NCBI RefSeq assembly: GCF_006494715.1
Contig: NZ_CP041151.1
Coordinates: 2,418,001 to 2,482,000 of the forward strand
DNA from: Shewanella sp. SNU WT4
GTDB taxonomy: Bacteria; Pseudomonadota; Gammaproteobacteria; Enterobacterales; Shewanellaceae
DNA length: 64,000 bases
Direction: 5' to 3'
In this document: positions 27,864-37,422 of the stretch, one piece after another
How positions within the stretch are numbered: the first letter of the stretch is position 1
Layout: each line of letters opens with the position of its first letter
Made by a program: the position numbers and the translations under genes
The notes under the pieces: generated by a model
What the model saw: only the letters and a program-made list of their open reading frames with translations
Told to the model about the DNA's origin: nothing
Database searches by the model: none

Positions 27864-29714
27864 ATGTCTGCACAACCTTCATTTATCAGGCGTTTTTTCA
27901 GAGCAATTTGGATAAGTATTAATGCAATTCGTAAAATTATTTTAAATCTCGTGTTCTTTGGAGCATTAGTATTAGTGTGGGCTTTGCTGAGCTCTGACAG
28001 TACTATTCAATTAGAAGATAACACCGCCTTAGTACTCAAAATCGAAGGTTCTATCGTTGATCAAAAGCGCTATATCGACCCGTTTAGCGCCTTATTACAA
28101 GAAGGCAATAAAGATAAGAGTCATCAAGAAATCATCTTAGCCGATGTTATTTACGCCATAGATACCGCGGCCACAGATAAGAAAATCTCAACCTTAGTGA
28201 TGGATTTATCAGATCTTAACAATACAGGGATCAGTAAATTACATGCCGTGGGTGATGCCATTAACCGCTTTAAGGCCGAAGGTAAGTTTGTCACTGTGAT
28301 AGGTAACTATTTCAGTCAGCAGCAATATTTCCTGGCAAGCTTTGCTGATGAAATAGTACTCAACCCCCAAGGCGCTGTCGCCATTGAAGGTTTTAGCTTG
28401 TATAGCTTGTTTTATAAAAGCGCACTAGACAAACTTAAAGTCCAGACCCATGTGTTTCGAGTTGGTACTTATAAGTCTGCGATTGAGCCTTTTATTCGCG
28501 ATAACATGTCAGAAGAAGCTAAAGAAGCCAATCAGTCGCTACTCAATAATCTTTGGCAAACCTATGCCAAAGTTGTAGCGGAAAATCGCAAGATTGAGTC
28601 AAATCAATTAGCCCTGAGCGCTGAGGACTATTTAGCACAACTGAATAAAACTGATGGCGACAGCGCTAAAGTGGCACTGGCGTTAGGCTGGGTTGATAAA
28701 CTGCAAACTTTAGATCAATTCCGCCAAGGGCTGATTGCTAAGGTTGGCCAAGATAAAAGCAGCGATAGCCATACTTTCAAACAAATCAGTTTGGAGGACT
28801 ACTATCAGCTAATCAAACCTCTGCCTATTCCCTCTAGCCAAGAGAGGGTTGCTATTATCGTTGCCAAAGGTCAAATTCTTAATGGCAATCAAGAAGCGGG
28901 TGACATTGGTGGTGAGAGTACTGCCAAGCTTATCCGTAAAGCTAAGTATGATTACCAAATCAAAGCCTTAGTGTTACGAGTTGATAGCCCAGGCGGCAGC
29001 GCATTCGCCTCGGAGCAAATTAGACAAGAGCTATTATCCTTTAAAGCTGCCGGCAAACCTGTGGTAGTCAGTATGGGTTCCTATGCCGCATCGGGTGGCT
29101 ATTGGATATCGGCAGACGCTGATTATATCTTTGCCAGCCCTAGCACAATCACAGGCTCTATTGGCATCTTTGGGCTATTCACTAGCTTCCAAGATTCTCT
29201 TGCAAGCCTTGGCATATATACAGACGGCGTCGCAACCAATGATTGGGCCGGGTTAAGTCTCACCAGACCTTTATCTCCCGCGGTTGCTGCTGTTATTCAG
29301 CGCAGCATAGATAAAGGCTACCAAGAGTTTTTATCTATCGTTGCTACTGGCCGCAAAATGAGCATAGAAGCCGTTGATGCCATAGCTCAAGGCCGAGTAT
29401 GGACAGGTGAAGAAGCTGTAGGTTTAGGGCTAGTCGATAAATTAGGGGACATGGATAATGCTATTCTTAAAGCCGCAGAACTTGCCAAACTTAAGCAATA
29501 TGACACCCAGTTAATTGAGCAAAGCTTGTCCACCGAGCAACAAATGCTGCAACAATTATTTGGTACAGTTTCAGTCTGGCTGCCGCCAATACAAAGCCAC
29601 TCAACCCAGATGATGCAGTTATTAGCGCCACTGGAGCAAACCATGACTCAATTGCGCAATTTTAATGACCCTCAAGGTCAATATTTACTGTGTGAAATGT
29701 GTCAGATTAACTAA
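27864..29714 (+). CDS. sppA: Signal peptide peptidase A (protease IV)
   Basis: Inner-membrane serine protease that degrades cleaved signal peptides. The start MSAQPSFIRRFFRAIW follows GAGGAG and gives 616 residues, near the E. coli 618; thirty-two upstream in-frame codons are excluded. One membrane helix lies at residues of about 25-45 (IILNLVFFGALVLVWALL). The long form has two related domains: the catalytic lysine lies in FRVGTYKSAIEPF in the first, and the catalytic serine in SMGSYAASGGYWIS in the second. It is separated from ansA by a tandem repeat and a terminator. Confidence 0.96.
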   Translation: MSAQPSFIRRFFRAIWISINAIRKIILNLVFFGALVLVWALLSSDSTIQLEDNTALVLKIEGSIVDQKRYIDPFSALLQEGNKDKSHQEIILADVIYAIDTAATDKKISTLVMDLSDLNNTGISKLHAVGDAINRFKAEGKFVTVIGNYFSQQQYFLASFADEIVLNPQGAVAIEGFSLYSLFYKSALDKLKVQTHVFRVGTYKSAIEPFIRDNMSEEAKEANQSLLNNLWQTYAKVVAENRKIESNQLALSAEDYLAQLNKTDGDSAKVALALGWVDKLQTLDQFRQGLIAKVGQDKSSDSHTFKQISLEDYYQLIKPLPIPSSQERVAIIVAKGQILNGNQEAGDIGGESTAKLIRKAKYDYQIKALVLRVDSPGGSAFASEQIRQELLSFKAAGKPVVVSMGSYAASGGYWISADADYIFASPSTITGSIGIFGLFTSFQDSLASLGIYTDGVATNDWAGLSLTRPLSPAVAAVIQRSIDKGYQEFLSIVATGRKMSIEAVDAIAQGRVWTGEEAVGLGLVDKLGDMDNAILKAAELAKLKQYDTQLIEQSLSTEQQMLQQLFGTVSVWLPPIQSHSTQMMQLLAPLEQTMTQLRNFNDPQGQYLLCEMCQIN

Positions 29715-29733
29715 CAATCTCGGCGCACTGGCA

Positions 29734-29805
29734 CTAAGCGTCTGAGCACCTAAGCGTCTGAGCGTCTAAGTGCCTGAGTGCCTGAGTGCCTGAGTGCCTG
29801 AGTGC
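29734..29805. repeat. Nine 8-bp tandem units, partly degenerate
   Basis: Nine consecutive octamers fit CTRAGYRY. The last four (74-105 of the 29700s) are identical, CTGAGTGC, while the first five vary at three positions (CTAAGCGT, CTGAGCAC, CTAAGCGT, CTGAGCGT, CTAAGTGC). The array lies 20 bp after the sppA stop and 20 bp before its terminator. Confidence 0.93.
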
Positions 29806-29824
29806 TTATCAGACGAGTGTCACC

Positions 29825-29850
29825 AAAAGCCTGCAAATGCAGGCTTTTTT
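29825..29850 (+). terminator. sppA terminator
   Basis: AAAAGCCTGC-AAAT-GCAGGCTTTTTT, a perfect stem with a T-run on the plus strand. Confidence 0.92.
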
Positions 29851-30032
29851 ATTGTGATGAATCATTCGTTGTCTAACAATCTAGCCATATTATCTGGAGC
29901 ACTGTGAACTAACCCCAAGCCTTTGAGCCGAAAATATTGTCACTAACTCACTATCGTCCAGATAGATAGCTGCAAAATCGCCATGAAGATCTACCTAGCA
30001 ATCAATGTTTTCCTTAACGGCCGAGAATTTTG

Positions 30033-30038
30033 TATAAT
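30033..30038 (+). promoter_or_regulatory. Probable -10 element of the ansA promoter
   Basis: A perfect TATAAT lies 30 bp before the ansA ATG and after the sppA terminator. No good -35 hexamer is seen. The remainder of the 353-bp sppA-ansA gap holds the octamer repeat and terminator. Confidence 0.5.
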
Positions 30039-30067
30039 CTGCGCACACCTCTTTTAATAATTATCCT

Positions 30068-31078
30068 ATGCCTAAAAAATCCATTTATGTTGCATATACG
30101 GGCGGCACTATAGGGATGCAGAAAACCGAACAAGGTTTCGTTCCGCAATCCGGTTTTTTCACCCAGCATATTCAAACTATGCCCGAGTTCTTTCATGATG
30201 AAATGCCGGAATTCACTATCAGTGAATATGCGCCCTTGATAGATTCTGCCAACATGTCGCCAAGTCACTGGCAACGCATTGCCAACGACATTAAAGCTCA
30301 TTACGATCAATATGATGGCTTTGTTATCTTGCATGGCACCGACACTATGGCTTATACCGCCTCAGCCTTATCCTTCATGCTTCAAGGCTTAGGTAAGCCT
30401 GTGATTGTGACTGGCTCACAAATTCCTTTGGTGCAACTGCGCTCTGACGGCCAAATCAATTTCCTTAATGCCTTATACATAGCCGCTAACTTTCCTATTC
30501 CAGAAGTATCGTTATTTTTTAATAACAAATTATTTCGTGGTAATCGCAGCACTAAGGCCCATGCGGATGGCTTTGATGCCTTTGCGTCCCCTAACTTCCC
30601 CTTGTTGATGGAAGCTGGTATTAAGATTGAACTCAAAGCCGGTAAATTGGGAGCTGAGCCCAGCAATGTATTAGATGTGGCGCAAATCGATACCCAAGCC
30701 ATTGGCGTAGTCACCTTATACCCTGGCATGCCAAAAGAAATCATCAACAATATGATCCAGCAGCCCGTTAAAGCACTCATTATGTTGACCTTCGGTGTGG
30801 GGAATGCGCCTGAAGATAAAGCATTTCTTGATGTGTTAACCGAGGCCGATAAGCAAGGCATAGTACTAGTCAATCTGACTCAGTGTTTTCAAGGCCGCGT
30901 CAATATGTCGGGCTACGCCACAGGCAATGCCTTAGCACGCGCAGGCGTCATCAGTGGCGCAGATATGACTGTCGAAGCCGCATTAGCCAAATTGCATTAT
31001 CTATTATCGTTAAACTTAAGTGCGAATGAGATTAAACGGCGGATGATGCAAAACTTAGTCGGTGAATTAACTGAGTAA
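30068..31078 (+). CDS. ansA: L-asparaginase I (cytoplasmic)
   Basis: Hydrolyses L-asparagine to aspartate and ammonia. The 336 residues lack a signal peptide, which fits the type I cytoplasmic enzyme (E. coli 338) rather than the periplasmic type II. Both catalytic threonine motifs are present: YTGGTIGMQ near the N terminus and LHGTDTMAYTASAL at about residue 90. The sppA-ansA-yeaC neighbourhood also occurs in E. coli, supporting the call. Confidence 0.97.
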   Translation: MPKKSIYVAYTGGTIGMQKTEQGFVPQSGFFTQHIQTMPEFFHDEMPEFTISEYAPLIDSANMSPSHWQRIANDIKAHYDQYDGFVILHGTDTMAYTASALSFMLQGLGKPVIVTGSQIPLVQLRSDGQINFLNALYIAANFPIPEVSLFFNNKLFRGNRSTKAHADGFDAFASPNFPLLMEAGIKIELKAGKLGAEPSNVLDVAQIDTQAIGVVTLYPGMPKEIINNMIQQPVKALIMLTFGVGNAPEDKAFLDVLTEADKQGIVLVNLTQCFQGRVNMSGYATGNALARAGVISGADMTVEAALAKLHYLLSLNLSANEIKRRMMQNLVGELTE

Positions 31079-31108
31079 AAGCAGCTAGACAATTCTTACA
31101 CTCAAAAT

Positions 31109-31145
31109 AATAAGGCCAGTCAGTAAGCTACTGACTGGCCTTATT
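31109..31145. terminator. Strong bidirectional terminator after ansA
   Basis: A perfect 17-bp stem (31109-31125 with 31129-31145), loop AGC, containing GGCCAGTCAGTA. A/T flanks on both sides could serve ansA and the opposing yeaC unit. Confidence 0.9.
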
Positions 31146-31241
31146 TTAGGTAACTTGCCTAACTCTTATTGCCTAACCCTTATTGCCTATCACTTATTTT
31201 TATTGCTAAGCATGCTGAGTAATACAGCTCAAGCTTAGCCA

Positions 31242-31523
31242 TTAAATATCGTTATGACTAAATTCGGCAATGCTGTCACCGCGAAACTGCTTTTTAAGCT
31301 CAGATTTGGACAATTCATTGAGCTGCCCATGTTCATTAATCGTGAGATGATCTGTCTGTTGTAAATGACGCGCTTGGTACAATAATACCAACTGCAAACT
31401 GTGCTCACGCTGCGCTTCGGTTAATAGCGAGCCATCTTCCCATTTACCTATCTCGGTTGCCGTCAGCAATCGCTGATACACTTCGTTAGGCATCTGTTCA
31501 ATCAAGGTTTCTACATCTTTCAT
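31242..31523 (-). CDS. yeaC: YeaC family protein (DUF1315)
   Basis: A 93-residue conserved protein of unknown function. It resembles E. coli YeaC along its length: EVYQRLLTATEIGKWEDGSLLTEAQREHSLQLVLLYQARH and INEHGQLNELSKSELKKQF are the family core. The C-terminal 15 residues extend past E. coli YeaC. The start codon overlaps the stop of the upstream zinc-ribbon gene (ATGA), so the two are translationally coupled. It is mostly helical and has no export signal. Confidence 0.85.
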   Translation of the reverse strand: MKDVETLIEQMPNEVYQRLLTATEIGKWEDGSLLTEAQREHSLQLVLLYQARHLQQTDHLTINEHGQLNELSKSELKKQFRGDSIAEFSHNDI

Positions 31524-31837
31524 ATACTATTCCGCTTATGAATTACCAAACGAATCCGCACGAATAAATAGCCAACAAAGCCAAAAACAAAACAAGCCAG
31601 CGCCACATTAGCGCGCCAACCTGTGGCTACTTCACCATTCCAAAACCATAACACCATGCCTAAGATAAACAAAGTCATAGCTATAAAGCCTTGCGTCATT
31701 AAGCGCTGAGACTGTTTGATATGTTGGACTCGTTGCAACGAACCGAGATCCGCTTGCAAATTAACCTGACAATGGGAACATTGCTTGGCTTTATCTGAAA
31801 TTCGCTGCTTGCAATTTGGACATAGGATAAGTGCCAT
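31520..31837 (-). CDS. Zinc-ribbon membrane protein, function unknown
   Basis: A 105-residue protein starting with a zinc ribbon (ILCPNCKQRISDKAKQCSHC, two Cys-x2-Cys knuckles at residues 6-9 and 20-23) and ending in two membrane helices (MTQGFIAMTLFILGMVLWFW and VALACFVFGFVGYLFVRI) with a basic tail. This layout places the ribbon in the cytoplasm beside the inner membrane. It sits between the M14 carboxypeptidase gene (12 bp upstream) and yeaC (4-bp overlap), all on one strand, so it belongs to that transcription unit. I do not recognise a named family. Confidence 0.75.
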   Translation of the reverse strand: MALILCPNCKQRISDKAKQCSHCQVNLQADLGSLQRVQHIKQSQRLMTQGFIAMTLFILGMVLWFWNGEVATGWRANVALACFVFGFVGYLFVRIRLVIHKRNSI

Positions 31838-31849
31838 ACGCTGCCTCGA

Positions 31850-32977
31850 TTAACGTAACTTATCAACCACTGCCAACATAGCTAATAGCGACGCTTCACC
31901 TAAATGAACGCAGCGCTCAGGTGACCACCCCACAAAAGGATCGGCAAGGTTATCATTGTCTTTAAACGGCATTTCTAAGGTGTTAGATAAGCAATTAAAG
32001 GTTTGGGCGACCCAATTTGAACCTATGGTTAAATTCGCCAGACCCGGCTCATCCTTGTCATAACCAAATTCAGTTTGAAAATCTGGACTGGCCATTAATA
32101 ACGCCGAAGTAAAGGCTTGTTGCAACTCATCTAAACGACTATCCCACGCCGGAACACCCTCACAGCCTGCTAGAAACACATACGGCAGGCCTTCATCACC
32201 GTGGACATCATAAAACAAGTCAACGCCCGTCTCTTTCATCTTATTAACGACGTAATAAACTTCTGGGCTGGAATCAAGGCTAGGGTTAGCCCACTCACGG
32301 TTAAGATTAATGCCCTTGGCATTGGTACGTAAATGACCGCGCACGCTACCGTCTGGGTTCATATTGGGCACAATATAAAAGTTAGCTTTATCTTTTAATG
32401 TCTTAGCTACTGGGCAATCTTGATCTAACAGGCGATTGAGCAAGCCTTCCACCAGCCACTCAGCCATAGTTTCACCCGGGTGCTGACGCGCCGTGATCCA
32501 AATATTGGCTTTGCCTTCATCCTCATCACCAATCTTTACTAAGGTCATATCGCGACCATCTAAGGTTAAGCCTAAATGCTCCAAATTCACTTCTGGATGC
32601 AACTGCACTTGGCTCAGTAAATCTAAATGACGCTCGTAGCTATAAGGGGCAAAGTAAGCAATTTGAATGGCATCGCAATCAAGCTCAACTTCTAAATGCA
32701 GCACGCCATCTTTATATTGGCATGGCAGTCTAAACCAAGTCTGGCGGTCATAACTCGCCACGGCTTGATAGTTCTCCCAGCCCTTAGGATAAGATGATTG
32801 ACCAGCGTTAACGATTTTCAAATCATATCTATGGCCAACCTGACCTTCAAAACGGAAATTAAACCACTGATAAAACTCGCCGCCAACATCGTGGCGAATG
32901 GCTAACTGAATATCATCGGCATCATCGAGTTTAATGACCTCAATATTACCTGAATCAAAATTTGCACTAATACGCAT
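31850..32977 (-). CDS. M14-family cytosolic-type metallocarboxypeptidase
   Basis: A 375-residue zinc carboxypeptidase of the cytosolic M14 group, related to eukaryotic deglutamylases. The start MRISANFDSGNIEVI follows AAGGAA and is the conserved family N terminus; twenty-two upstream in-frame codons are dropped. An N-terminal beta-sandwich domain (FYQWFNFRFEG, residues to about 120) precedes the catalytic domain with zinc ligands in ARQHPGETMAEW (His, Glu) and FYDVHGDEG (His). The catalytic Glu should be in NTLEMPFKDND. There is no signal peptide, so it acts in the cytoplasm; the substrate is unknown. Confidence 0.9.
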   Translation of the reverse strand: MRISANFDSGNIEVIKLDDADDIQLAIRHDVGGEFYQWFNFRFEGQVGHRYDLKIVNAGQSSYPKGWENYQAVASYDRQTWFRLPCQYKDGVLHLEVELDCDAIQIAYFAPYSYERHLDLLSQVQLHPEVNLEHLGLTLDGRDMTLVKIGDEDEGKANIWITARQHPGETMAEWLVEGLLNRLLDQDCPVAKTLKDKANFYIVPNMNPDGSVRGHLRTNAKGINLNREWANPSLDSSPEVYYVVNKMKETGVDLFYDVHGDEGLPYVFLAGCEGVPAWDSRLDELQQAFTSALLMASPDFQTEFGYDKDEPGLANLTIGSNWVAQTFNCLSNTLEMPFKDNDNLADPFVGWSPERCVHLGEASLLAMLAVVDKLR

Positions 32978-33060
32978 AGGGTTTCCTTCAACAAATAATT
33001 CAGACCTAGCAGCCAAAGCTCCAGGTCTACTCTGATGACTCACTAATGACAGTTAGGAAA

Positions 33061-34860
33061 TTACTGCTTATTTATCATTAGCTCACGAATATATTTCACT
33101 GGCGCGCTGCCATAACTTAACAAGTTCTCGTGCCACTCTTTAAGCTTGAAAGCCTCGCCTTGTTGCTGCTTCATTTCCTCTCGGAAATCATAAATCTCAC
33201 GATAACCTGCATAGTAACTGGTTAATTGTACTTGACTTAAGGTCGCTCTGCGCCATTTTGATTCGGCTTCGGCGCGTTGCTGATAAGCTTCATTAATCAG
33301 CAAATTCAGTGCCGCTTGGCGCTCCATTCCCAGCACTTGGATGCTGTAGTCCAGAATAGTGTTACAAATAACCCGTAAATTCCACTTGTAATACATTAAC
33401 CACATTTCAGGTTCAAAGTTGCCATAGCCTTCTTCAAGCATCATGCGCTCGGTATATACCGCCCAACCTTCCACCATAGCGCCGTTACCAAACAGGCTTT
33501 TAACTAACGACGGTGACTGATTTGAATACACTAACTGCGCATAATGCCCAGGAATGGCCTCGTGGATATTAAGAATTTGCAAAATCCAGTGATTGTATTC
33601 CCGTAAATAACTCTCGGCGGATTCTGCGTCCATGGCAGTCAGTGGCGTCACATTATAATAAGTGTTGCCGCTTTGCTCATAAGGCCCTGGGGCACTAATG
33701 GATGCGCCCGCAAACCCGTCCATGTATTCAGGGGTTTTACGCACTAACAAAGGTTTAGAAGGATCTAAGCTGATTAACTCTTTGCTGTTAACAAAGGCCA
33801 CTAACTCAGGTATTTGTCGCTCGACTTCAGTAACAAAATCTTCCGCCTTAACATGCTTAACCGACAAGTGATCAATCAATTGACGCACAGCTAATTGCTT
33901 ATCACTCGGCATTGCCCCTTTAAAATATTTAGGCCATAAGTCCGTGGTGATTTTTACCATCTGCTGCTGAATTTGCGCTTTTTCGGCCACCGCCTTTTGA
34001 TAAAGCTGCGCTGCAGTCATGCCCGATTGAATATCAAAGGCAAACTTTTGCTCGTAAAAATCGGCGCCAATTCTAAAGTCACGAGCCCCCTGTTGCGTTA
34101 ACTCGGTCTCGAGCGCCTTTAACCAATCAATATGTTGCTGCACCGCCAAGTTGGCAGCTTGCAATCTCACTTTAAACAATGCCTTTTGCGCATTAGTTAA
34201 CGCGGAAGCATCAACTTTGGACAGTAAATCATCGGAGAAGACTGAAAATACGCCCTGATTTTGCAAAATGGCTAATTGTGTATGCTCTAAGGTCGGATCT
34301 TTAATGTTGTCTCGCGCCGCTGCGTAGTAAGCGGGCACACTTTGCAAACGCTCCAGCACGCTCACTAGACGCTGCTCTAACGGCGCAAAATTCTCATTAA
34401 TTATCTGCGCAAAACCACCAGCGACGTTATATTGCGAAGGATCCCACTGCCAAGATTTAAATTCATTGATTTCCCATTGCCATTGTTTAAGCAAATTTTC
34501 TATCAACAAGTAATCCGTGCGCTCGTTGGCTGACAATAAGGCGGGATTAAAGCGCTGCAATTCCAGTAATTTAGCCTTAACAAAGGCCGAATGTAGAGCG
34601 CGACTGTTAGCACTTGGCACTTCAAGCTTGCCATCGTATTGATGAAAGCCAGCGTACAAGGCCCACGTTGGCGCTTGTTGCCACAGTTGCTCAATAAATG
34701 ATTGACTAAAGGCAGTAAACCCCTGCTGCTCAGCGCCTAAGCTTGATAACTTCGCAGCTTGTGCCTCTGCAGAATTATTGGATGCCAGCCCATTATTTTC
34801 AGCTGATTGACAAGCCACTAGCCCTAGTGACATAGCGAGTATGAGTGCAGATTTTTTCAT
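33061..34860 (-). CDS. DUF885 lipoprotein, probable zinc metallopeptidase
   Basis: A 599-residue exported protein. The signal peptide MKKSALILAMSLGLVAC is a lipoprotein type with Cys at 17. The DUF885 body is almost all helical and carries the extended zinc motif HEAIPGHY (HExxxGH), typical of this M32-like carboxypeptidase group, followed by EGWAVYTERMMLEEG, which supplies another conserved Glu. AAGGAA precedes the ATG. The next gene downstream on the same strand is the M14 carboxypeptidase (83 bp), suggesting linked peptide turnover at the envelope and in the cytoplasm. Confidence 0.88.
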   Translation of the reverse strand: MKKSALILAMSLGLVACQSAENNGLASNNSAEAQAAKLSSLGAEQQGFTAFSQSFIEQLWQQAPTWALYAGFHQYDGKLEVPSANSRALHSAFVKAKLLELQRFNPALLSANERTDYLLIENLLKQWQWEINEFKSWQWDPSQYNVAGGFAQIINENFAPLEQRLVSVLERLQSVPAYYAAARDNIKDPTLEHTQLAILQNQGVFSVFSDDLLSKVDASALTNAQKALFKVRLQAANLAVQQHIDWLKALETELTQQGARDFRIGADFYEQKFAFDIQSGMTAAQLYQKAVAEKAQIQQQMVKITTDLWPKYFKGAMPSDKQLAVRQLIDHLSVKHVKAEDFVTEVERQIPELVAFVNSKELISLDPSKPLLVRKTPEYMDGFAGASISAPGPYEQSGNTYYNVTPLTAMDAESAESYLREYNHWILQILNIHEAIPGHYAQLVYSNQSPSLVKSLFGNGAMVEGWAVYTERMMLEEGYGNFEPEMWLMYYKWNLRVICNTILDYSIQVLGMERQAALNLLINEAYQQRAEAESKWRRATLSQVQLTSYYAGYREIYDFREEMKQQQGEAFKLKEWHENLLSYGSAPVKYIRELMINKQ

Positions 34861-35076
34861 TATTATTCCTTGCTAAACGCTTTGTGGGGAAACAGCGACT
34901 GCCGATTGCCGACCTATCTTTGATTGCTGCAGCTTTAATGGAATCCCTCGCCAAAAAGCTCTCGCGCATTGAAAGAAGTCAGATGCTGTCATTTGTGCTC
35001 ACAAGTAAACCACAATCCCCAAAAAGTGTCAGCCGAACATCATCATTTGTTACATTTACTCAAAACTAGCTACCTA

Positions 35077-35964
35077 TTAGTTAATGTTGGCATCAAGCTC
35101 CTGGCTGTTTGTAAGCTTATCAAGCGTAAAGCTTGCTGAAATCGGGTTGTGATCTGAGCTAAGAATGTTTTCAACCGACACTGACGTTAAGGTTAAACCA
35201 CGATAATAGAGATGATCTAAGGTATGACCAAAGACGCGCGTTCTATGATCATCCAGCGGCACGGCTTCACTCAGATTAAACTTTTCAATAAATTTCAGCA
35301 CCATAGTTTGCCTAGCTTGGCGCCAAGTATTGAAATCACCAGCAATAATTAATGGTCCTGTATGGGTTTCAATGGCATCGGTTAAGGCCATTAATTGTGA
35401 ATGAAAGCGTTTATTGCCCCATTCAAAATTAATGGAATGAATATTGATAACCAGCAAGGTCTGGCCATTAGACAAGGCATAATGAGTGACCAGTGCTGAC
35501 TTAGGTAAGCGGATCCACGGCTCCTTAGCGAGCCAAGCACAAGATTCTAGCGCTGAGGCTTTAGCTATATTCATCACGCCATTAATGATATTAAAGCCGC
35601 TGAATGCTCGCGCCATCACAACTTCACTATGGGTTTTAGCTAAAAATGATTTGAGCGTTGGCGTTAAACTGGCTTCTTGCAATAACAGTAATTGATTGGC
35701 AGTCACCATTTTGGTGAGTTGTCCCTCCCATTGCGGTTTCTGCTGTTTATAAATATTCCACACCCCAATGCTTAACTTGCCCTGCTCATCCAGCGGCGTC
35801 ACCATATCATTCACCACACACTGATTAACAAAATTGGCTTGCTGACCGTCAATACGAGCCGCGGCCGTTGTCGCAAATTGCTCGAACACATAACTAAAGG
35901 CAGTAACCCCTGCAATACTGACTACCGCTGTTAATACAATAAGCCTGCGCCACACTTTCTTCAT
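35077..35964 (-). CDS. EEP-fold hydrolase with N-terminal membrane anchor (YafD-like)
   Basis: A protein of 295 residues if started at MKKVWRRLIVLTAVV; an upstream TTG would add 15 residues, and neither has a good ribosome binding site. One N-terminal hydrophobic helix (LIVLTAVVSIAGVTAFSYVF) may anchor or export it. The endonuclease/exonuclease/phosphatase fold is shown by SIGVWNIYKQQKPQW (Asn), LLLLQEASLTP (metal-binding Glu), VINIHSINFEWG, IIAGDFNTWRQAR (Asp, Asn) and LSSDHNPISASFTL (Asp, His). E. coli YafD has the same layout. The substrate is unknown. Confidence 0.8.
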   Translation of the reverse strand: MKKVWRRLIVLTAVVSIAGVTAFSYVFEQFATTAAARIDGQQANFVNQCVVNDMVTPLDEQGKLSIGVWNIYKQQKPQWEGQLTKMVTANQLLLLQEASLTPTLKSFLAKTHSEVVMARAFSGFNIINGVMNIAKASALESCAWLAKEPWIRLPKSALVTHYALSNGQTLLVINIHSINFEWGNKRFHSQLMALTDAIETHTGPLIIAGDFNTWRQARQTMVLKFIEKFNLSEAVPLDDHRTRVFGHTLDHLYYRGLTLTSVSVENILSSDHNPISASFTLDKLTNSQELDANIN

Positions 35965-36054
35965 GATTGAAAACCAAGATTTTTCTTGAGTATAACTGCC
36001 AACAGCCAAAGCTCGACTTAATAAATATTCATGAACAATAGCGCCATAAAGCCA

Positions 36055-37362
36055 TTAACCTTCACTAACTTGCTTGGCGACATCTTCAATCACATTAAGA
36101 GCCTGTTCAAGCTGACTTTTAGTCACATAAGGCGCGGGGCCTAAGCGTAAATACTGCCCGCGACTATCTGAGCTTATACCGCGCTGTTTAAGGGCCTCGA
36201 CCCAAATATCAGCCTTAGGGGTAACGAGTGATATAAAACCGCCATTAGCACTGATTGAGTGCGTTGGCAGATACAATACTTCCGGCGCCAACGCCATAGA
36301 ATCAATGCCTTGCCATAACAACTTGATTTGCTGCTGATTGATATGGCGCAGCCTAATGTCACTTAGTTGTTGCTGCTTAAAAAAATCAAACACAACAGCT
36401 GCGCGGTAGTGACTGCAAGGATCATAGGTCGAACCGGCAAATGCCGCTTGCCCGCAGCCGTAATTAACCTCACCGACCGCTTGATTTAACACATCAAATT
36501 CAGCAAACCAGCCGGTAATGAGTGGCCGGCCATGATAATCTGGCGGAATACGCAGCATGCAGTTACCTTCCCCGGCCTGACAATACTTGTAGCCGCCCGC
36601 CACAATAAAGGCTGACTCTAACTGCCATAATTCCAGATTAAAGGGCACTACATTAAGCGCATGATAAGCATCTACAAGGCAAGGGATCCCAAGACTTTTA
36701 GCGGCTAAGGCCACGCGCCCCACATCACTAAAGATGACGCTGGTTTCAAAAAACACAGCAGAAACCATCACTGCAGCGGTAGCAGCATTAAGCTCATCTA
36801 TAATGCGGCTCGCTAAGGTTTCAAGTGGCGCCACAGGCACACTGATAATATTGATATTCAACGACCTTAAGCTGTGCAATTGCCGCCGTAGTGAATGAAA
36901 TTCGCCATCAGTGGTGACTATATTGATTGGCTTTGATGCTGACTGTTTGGCAGCTTTACTCCAGTTCAAATCCGATAGAAAACGTAACATGAGTTCATGG
37001 GTCGAAGCCCCTAAGGCGATTTGCCCATGAGCCTCACCTAATAAGCCTCGATAAAACTGACGCACCCGCTCGGCCTGTGTAAAAGCCAAGCCCCATTTAT
37101 CATCAATATGACAAGCTGCATCCTCAAAACACTGCAACATGCCATGTTTGGTAATATCTGGCCAAGCTTGATGGGAGTGACCTGTGAGTAATATCCGCTC
37201 TGACACTTTAAATGCAGCATAATGAGGCGCCAGCTGACAAGCTAACTCATTAAAGGATTCTGCTACGTTTACACTTGTAGGCACACCATCTGCCTTAGCT
37301 ACTGACTTAGCTACTGACTTAGCTATTGGCATAGGCATTTGTTTAGTCACGGGTTTATCCAT
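36055..37362 (-). CDS. kynU: Kynureninase-like PLP enzyme
   Basis: A class V aminotransferase-fold enzyme that, next to tryptophan 2,3-dioxygenase, is best read as kynureninase (kynurenine to anthranilate and alanine). The start at 37362 (MDKPVTKQMPMP) follows AAGGAA; a further ATG lies 39 bases upstream. The cofactor lysine should be in VAGGYKYCQAGEGNCML; LVDAYHALNVVPF holds the conserved Asp before it. The N terminus has a short SVAKSVAKA repeat that is probably disordered. It has 435 residues against about 416 for typical kynureninases. It starts 60 bp after kynA ends. Confidence 0.8.
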   Translation of the reverse strand: MDKPVTKQMPMPIAKSVAKSVAKADGVPTSVNVAESFNELACQLAPHYAAFKVSERILLTGHSHQAWPDITKHGMLQCFEDAACHIDDKWGLAFTQAERVRQFYRGLLGEAHGQIALGASTHELMLRFLSDLNWSKAAKQSASKPINIVTTDGEFHSLRRQLHSLRSLNINIISVPVAPLETLASRIIDELNAATAAVMVSAVFFETSVIFSDVGRVALAAKSLGIPCLVDAYHALNVVPFNLELWQLESAFIVAGGYKYCQAGEGNCMLRIPPDYHGRPLITGWFAEFDVLNQAVGEVNYGCGQAAFAGSTYDPCSHYRAAVVFDFFKQQQLSDIRLRHINQQQIKLLWQGIDSMALAPEVLYLPTHSISANGGFISLVTPKADIWVEALKQRGISSDSRGQYLRLGPAPYVTKSQLEQALNVIEDVAKQVSEG

Positions 37363-37422
37363 GGGTGTTTCCTTGGCAGTGAGGATTTTCATATAACTCA
37401 TATGATTCTTTAAGAGCCGAGC

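Noticed and set aside
31161..31200. CTTATTGCCTA-like repeats after ansA, considered as a CRISPR or repeat array
   Set aside because: Only two or three imperfect short copies with no regular spacers.
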